From Denitratimonas sp037478135 (GTDB taxonomy: Bacteria > Pseudomonadota > Gammaproteobacteria > Xanthomonadales > Xanthomonadaceae), in NCBI RefSeq assembly GCF_037478135.1, contig NZ_JBBHDV010000003.1:62001-126000 (forward strand): 64,000 bases of DNA, in the 5' to 3' direction. The notes beneath the pieces are model-generated. The model made no database searches, was not told where the DNA came from, and saw only the letters and a list, made by a program, of their open reading frames with translations. Below are positions 60,270 to 64,000 of this stretch, in pieces. The translations under genes and the position numbers were made by a program. How positions within the stretch are numbered: position 1 is the stretch's first letter; every line of letters starts with the position of its first letter.

Positions 60270-62606
60270 GTGCGGCCCGTGAGTTTCCCCGGTCCTGTCT
60301 TGGCTGCACCTCGCACAAAGAAATCCGATGCCCCCTCGCGCTGGCGGGTGTGGTTCCGGCGCCTGTTGCCGTTGGCGCTGCTGCTGATCGGCCTGGCGCT
60401 GGGATTCCTCGGTCCGTATGTCTGGGTGGCTGATCGGCAGGTACGTGAAGCCTTCGGCCGGCTGACCTGGCAGGTGCCCACGCGGGTGCTGGCGCAGCCG
60501 CTGGAGCTGGCGCCCGAGCGTGCGATGTTGCCCGAGGCGCTGGAAGTGGAACTGGCCGCGGCGCGCTACGTCGCCGATGACCAGGGACGACGCCCCGGCA
60601 GCTATCTGCGCCAGGGCGAACGCTTTTTCATCGCCACCCGCGGATTCACCGATCTGGAAGGCAGCTGGCCGGCGCAACGGGTCGAAGTCACGCTCGGCGG
60701 GGGGCGGGTGCGGGCGGTGCGCGTGGGCGAGCGCGCGGTATCACGGGTACGGCTGGACCCGGCGCGGATCGCCACGTTGTATGGCGAAAAACAGGAAGAG
60801 CGCCGCCTGGTGCGGCTCGATGACGTGCCGGAGCTGTTCCTGACCACGCTGCAGGCGGTCGAAGACCGCGATTTCAAGCATCACATCGGCATTGACCTGA
60901 AAGGCATGCTGCGCGCGGCCTTCGTCAATCTGCGCCATGGTGAGGTGCGGCAGGGCGCCAGCACCCTGACCCAGCAGCTGGTGCGCAATCTGTACCTGAC
61001 GCGCGAGCAACGGCTCGGGCGCAAACTGCGGGAAATCCTGTACGCGCTGATCATCGAGGCGCGCTTCGACAAGCGCACGATCCTGGAGGCCTACGTCAAC
61101 CAGGTCTATCTCGGCCAGCAGGGCGGGCAGGCGGTGCATGGCATTGCGGCGGCGGCCGATTTCTGGTTCGGGCGTGAACTGGAGCAGTTGTCCGAACAGG
61201 ACATTGCGCTGCTGGTCGGCATGATCCGAGGCCCTTCGGCGCACGATCCGCGCCGGCGTCCGGAAGCCGCCTTGCAACGGCGCAATCTGGTGCTTCGCCT
61301 GATGTACGACACCGGCCTGATCAACGTCTCCACGCTCGAAACTGCCAGCGCCCGGCCGCTGGGCGTGGTGCGCGACGGCAGTCTGTCGCGCAACCGCTAT
61401 CCGGCTTTTCTGGCGCTGGTGCGCGACCAGTTGCAGCGCGATTACTCGACCGAAGCGCTGCGCGGTGCCGGCCTGACAGTGCTGACCACGCTCTCGCCGT
61501 CGGCCCAGAATGCGGCGGAAACCGCGGTTGCCGGGCAATTGAAGACGCTCGAGCAGAAAGGCCGCCCACCCTTGCAGGCCGCGCTGGTGCTGACCGATAC
61601 CACCCAGGGCGAAATCCTCGCGCTGGTCGGTGCGCGCGATCCGGGCGATCACGGTTTCAACCGCGCGCTGGACGCACGCCGGCAGGTCGGTTCACTGCTC
61701 AAACCCTTCGTCTATCTGCTGGCGCTGGCGCAGCCGGGACGCTATGCACTGGCCACGCGCGTGGACGATGCGCCGATCACGCTGCGTCTGCCCGGCAACC
61801 GCAGCTGGACCCCGGAAAACGCCGACAACCGCAGCCACGGCCGGGTCACCTTGCAGGAAGCGCTGGTGCGCTCCTACAACCAGGCCACGGTGCGGATCGG
61901 CGTGGATATCGGCGTGGAGCGGCTGGCGCGCCTGCTTGATGTGGTGGCGGCGATCAATGCCGCGCCGCATCCCTCGCTGCTGCTGGGCGCGGTGGACCTG
62001 TCGCCGCTGCAGATGACGCAGGCCTACCAGTTCATCGCCTCGGGCGGGCAGCTGCAACCGTTGCGCGCGGTGCGCGGTGTGCTCGATACCCGTGGCCAGC
62101 CGCTGCAACGCTACGACGCCACGCCTTCACCGCCGCAACGCGGTGACACCATCGCCGCGCGTCTGGTGTCGATCGCGTTGCAGGAAGCGGTGCGCGAAGG
62201 CACCGCGCGCGGCCTGGCCGATTCGGGCCTGACCTGGCTGTCGCCGGCCGGCAAGACCGGCACCAGCAACGACAGCCGTGACAGCTGGTTTGCCGGCTAT
62301 ACCGGTGCGCACCTGGCCGTGGTCTGGATCGGCAACGACGAAAACCAGCCCACCGGCCTGTACGGCTCCACCGGCGCGATGCGGGTCTGGGCCGATCTGT
62401 TCCGGCGCCTGCCCAACCTGCCGCTGAAGGTCGATGAAGACGGACTGGAATGGGGCTGGCTGGATGCGGAAGAATTCGCGCTGACCGATGCCGAATGCCC
62501 GGGCGCGCAGCGTCATGTGTTCGTCGCCGGTTTTCTTCCCGAACAATTCCGCAATTGCCGCCTGGCGCGCCTGCGCCAGTGGTTCGGCGCAGGAGAGGAA
62601 CGATGA
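60270..62606 (+). CDS. mrcB: Penicillin-binding protein 1B
   Basis: Bifunctional class A peptidoglycan synthase of 778 residues. The start is taken as GTG 60270; GTG 60279 or TTG 60300 are alternatives. One membrane helix (LLPLALLLIGLALGFLGPYVW), a UB2H-like domain (~65-150), a GT51 glycosyltransferase (EDRDFKHHIGIDLKGMLRA, GASTLTQQLVRNLYL, KLREILYALIIE, NQVYLGQQGGQAVHG) and a transpeptidase with SLLKP (nucleophile S near 475), SYN (RSYNQATVRIG) and KTGTSND. CpoB, encoded at 21270-22163, is a known regulator of PBP1B in Escherichia coli. It overlaps the next lipoprotein gene by 4 bp. Confidence 0.95.
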   Translation: MRPVSFPGPVLAAPRTKKSDAPSRWRVWFRRLLPLALLLIGLALGFLGPYVWVADRQVREAFGRLTWQVPTRVLAQPLELAPERAMLPEALEVELAAARYVADDQGRRPGSYLRQGERFFIATRGFTDLEGSWPAQRVEVTLGGGRVRAVRVGERAVSRVRLDPARIATLYGEKQEERRLVRLDDVPELFLTTLQAVEDRDFKHHIGIDLKGMLRAAFVNLRHGEVRQGASTLTQQLVRNLYLTREQRLGRKLREILYALIIEARFDKRTILEAYVNQVYLGQQGGQAVHGIAAAADFWFGRELEQLSEQDIALLVGMIRGPSAHDPRRRPEAALQRRNLVLRLMYDTGLINVSTLETASARPLGVVRDGSLSRNRYPAFLALVRDQLQRDYSTEALRGAGLTVLTTLSPSAQNAAETAVAGQLKTLEQKGRPPLQAALVLTDTTQGEILALVGARDPGDHGFNRALDARRQVGSLLKPFVYLLALAQPGRYALATRVDDAPITLRLPGNRSWTPENADNRSHGRVTLQEALVRSYNQATVRIGVDIGVERLARLLDVVAAINAAPHPSLLLGAVDLSPLQMTQAYQFIASGGQLQPLRAVRGVLDTRGQPLQRYDATPSPPQRGDTIAARLVSIALQEAVREGTARGLADSGLTWLSPAGKTGTSNDSRDSWFAGYTGAHLAVVWIGNDENQPTGLYGSTGAMRVWADLFRRLPNLPLKVDEDGLEWGWLDAEEFALTDAECPGAQRHVFVAGFLPEQFRNCRLARLRQWFGAGEER

Positions 62607-63139
62607 CACGGATGTTTTCACGCAGCATCGCCGGCGGCCTGATCGCCGCTGGCGTTGCGCTGGCCGGCTGCTCCGGCCCGCCGCCCACGCAGCAGGCCAT
62701 GACGAAGAAGCCGCCCGCGCCGGAACTGGACGTGCTGGCCGTGGTGCGCGCCGCCGGGGCCGATGCGAAGGACACGTTGGAAGTGCAGCCACTGCGCGAT
62801 CCGGTGATCGCCGACCTGCGCCAGGCCGCCGCGCAGCATGAAACAGCACGCGACTGGGCCAGCGCCGACGCCGCATTGGAGCAGGCCCTGGCGCTGAGCC
62901 CGGGCGATCCCGAGCTGCTGCAATGGCGCGCCGAACTGGCGCTGGTGCAGGGCGATTACAACGTCGCGGTGGAACTGGCCAACGCCTCCTGGGAACAGGG
63001 ACCGCGGCTGGGCGCATTGTGCCGGCGCAACTGGACCACGGTGCGGCTGGTGCGCGAATGGACCGATTACCCGGCCGCCGCCCAAGCTGCTGCCGAACAG
63101 CTGGCGCGCTGCACGCACGAGCCACCGGTGCGGATGTGA
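62603..63139 (+). CDS. Lipoprotein with TPR-like helices, coupled to mrcB
   Basis: Predicted outer-membrane lipoprotein of 178 residues. ATG 62603 overlaps the mrcB stop (ATGA). Signal peptide MTRMFSRSIAGGLIAAGVALAGC gives the lipobox LAGC. The mature part is helical with a TPR-like pair (ARDWASADAALEQALALSPGDPELLQWRAELALVQGDYNVAVEL). Position suggests a partner or activator of PBP1B, analogous in role (not in sequence) to LpoB; this is inference. Two cysteines near the C-terminus could pair. Confidence 0.82.
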   Translation: MTRMFSRSIAGGLIAAGVALAGCSGPPPTQQAMTKKPPAPELDVLAVVRAAGADAKDTLEVQPLRDPVIADLRQAAAQHETARDWASADAALEQALALSPGDPELLQWRAELALVQGDYNVAVELANASWEQGPRLGALCRRNWTTVRLVREWTDYPAAAQAAAEQLARCTHEPPVRM

Positions 63140-63171
63140 GCCGCGCCGGCGAACCGGTTGTGGCGGGCTGA

Positions 63172-64000
63172 ATGTCTTCGCTGCTGCAGGCCACGGCCGA
63201 CGCGCTCGGCGAGGAGGGCGCGCTGGCGCGGGCGATTGAAGGCTATGTGCCGCGTCCGCCGCAGCAGCGCATGGCCGAGGCCGTGGCGCAGACCATCCTG
63301 GCGCAGGACGAGCTGATCGCCGAGGCCGGCACCGGCACCGGCAAGACCTACGCCTATCTGGTGCCGACGCTGCTCTCCGGGCGCCGCACCATCATTTCCA
63401 CCGGCACCCGCGCGCTGCAGGACCAGCTTTTCCATCGCGATCTGCCGCGCGTGCGCAGCGCGCTGGGCGTGCGGCTGAAGACCGCGCTGCTCAAGGGCCG
63501 CGCCAATTACCTGTGCTGGTACCGGCTGGAACGCGCCCGCAGCGATGACCTGTTCACATCGCGTGAAACCGCCGCGCAGTTGGTCAAGCTCAGCGCCTGG
63601 GCCGGCGGCAGTGCCAGCGGTGATCTGGCCGGCGTGGATTTCGTGGCCGAGGATTCGCCGCTGTGGCCGCAGGTGACTTCCACCGCCGACAACTGCCTGG
63701 GCACCGAATGCCCGTTCCACGCCGAATGTTTCGTAGTCAAGGCGCGACAGGCGGCGCAGGAGGCGGATCTGGTGGTGGTCAACCATCACCTGCTGTTCGC
63801 CGACCAGGCGCTCAAGCGCGAGGGCTTCGGCGAAATCCTGCCCGGTGCGCAGACCTTCGTGCTGGACGAGGCGCACCAGTTGCCGGAGCTGGCGGCGCAG
63901 TTCTTCGGTCATACCTTTTCCTCGCGCCAGCTGTCGGATCTGGCGCGCGAAGCGGTGGCTGAATGTGCCAGCGTCAGTGGTGCGCTGGCCGAGGTGCAGG
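63172..64000 (+). CDS. ATP-dependent DNA helicase, DinG/YoaA family, C-terminus outside the window
   Basis: Iron-sulfur XPD-like helicase; 276 codons are visible. Walker A is EAGTGTGKTYAYLVP (residues ~51-65), four cysteines C115, C175, C180 and C186 (NYLCWYR, DNCLGTECPFHAEC) are spaced for a 4Fe-4S cluster, and the DEAH box is VLDEAHQLPE (232-235). YoaA-type enzymes work in replication-fork repair with the chi subunit of DNA polymerase III. It starts 33 bp after the lipoprotein gene and runs off the right edge. Confidence 0.93.
   Translation, partial: MSSLLQATADALGEEGALARAIEGYVPRPPQQRMAEAVAQTILAQDELIAEAGTGTGKTYAYLVPTLLSGRRTIISTGTRALQDQLFHRDLPRVRSALGVRLKTALLKGRANYLCWYRLERARSDDLFTSRETAAQLVKLSAWAGGSASGDLAGVDFVAEDSPLWPQVTSTADNCLGTECPFHAECFVVKARQAAQEADLVVVNHHLLFADQALKREGFGEILPGAQTFVLDEAHQLPELAAQFFGHTFSSRQLSDLAREAVAECASVSGALAEVQ

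Overview
The window is 64 kb of GC-rich chromosome from a gammaproteobacterium, most probably of the order Lysobacterales (Xanthomonadales). The main reason is the block yebC-ruvC-ruvA-ruvB-ybgC-tolQ-tolR-tolA-tolB-pal-cpoB-queE-queC-tRNA-Lys, an order I associate with that group. Lineage-style interspersed repeats (GGGATTGGGAATTC type) and secreted proteins with a GFE/SFE-type motif support this. The exact genus cannot be read from the sequence.

Layout. 1-12.9 kb is a mixed, mostly minus-strand region: a propeller sensor diguanylate cyclase cut by the left edge, a 249-bp MITE-like element, a secreted M28 aminopeptidase, a thioredoxin-fold protein, a lemA-DUF2207 pair, a DUF1615 lipoprotein, a 5'-nucleotidase overlapping NAD kinase, and two toxin-antitoxin pairs (parDE and mazEF) either side of an alpha/beta hydrolase. 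13.0-23.7 kb is the conserved plus-strand core: a His-rich DUF4920 protein behind a Fur-like box, Holliday-junction resolution (RuvCAB), envelope integrity (Tol-Pal with YbgC and CpoB), queuosine precursor synthesis (QueE, QueC), and tRNA-Lys(UUU).

23.68-35.35 kb is an 11.7-kb genomic island inserted in the 3' end of tRNA-Lys. It is bounded by a perfect 46-bp direct repeat (23681-23726 and 35301-35346). It carries a tyrosine integrase, plasmid-type genes (a RepA-like initiator with iteron-like repeats, a TraK-like protein next to a repeat and inverted-repeat region that could be an oriT or oriV), an IS3 transposase remnant, and a cargo block. The cargo is an SMC/Rad50-like ATPase with an inserted zinc ribbon, a translationally coupled small middle protein, and a RecB-like PD-(D/E)xK nuclease, followed convergently by an SPPY-type DNA methyltransferase. 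A Phd/VapC-type toxin-antitoxin pair closes the island. The ATPase-middle-nuclease set resembles the ABC-three-component/Lamassu plan of anti-phage or anti-plasmid systems. It is the best candidate here for a poorly described system.

35.6-64 kb returns to core genome: a trimethylamine monooxygenase, RecQ, a TRIC-type channel, Dps, HrpA (with a repeat element translated in frame), a large secreted repeat protein, RelA (synthetase with the EXDD motif), a small lipoprotein, an LtaS-like sulfatase-fold membrane enzyme divergent from a transmembrane Ser/Thr kinase with periplasmic repeats, a 1486-residue multi-domain glycosyltransferase, penicillin-binding protein 1B with a coupled lipoprotein, and a DinG/YoaA-family helicase cut by the right edge. 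No rRNA and no CRISPR array were seen. All family calls come from reading motifs and from memory of the families; no database search was run.
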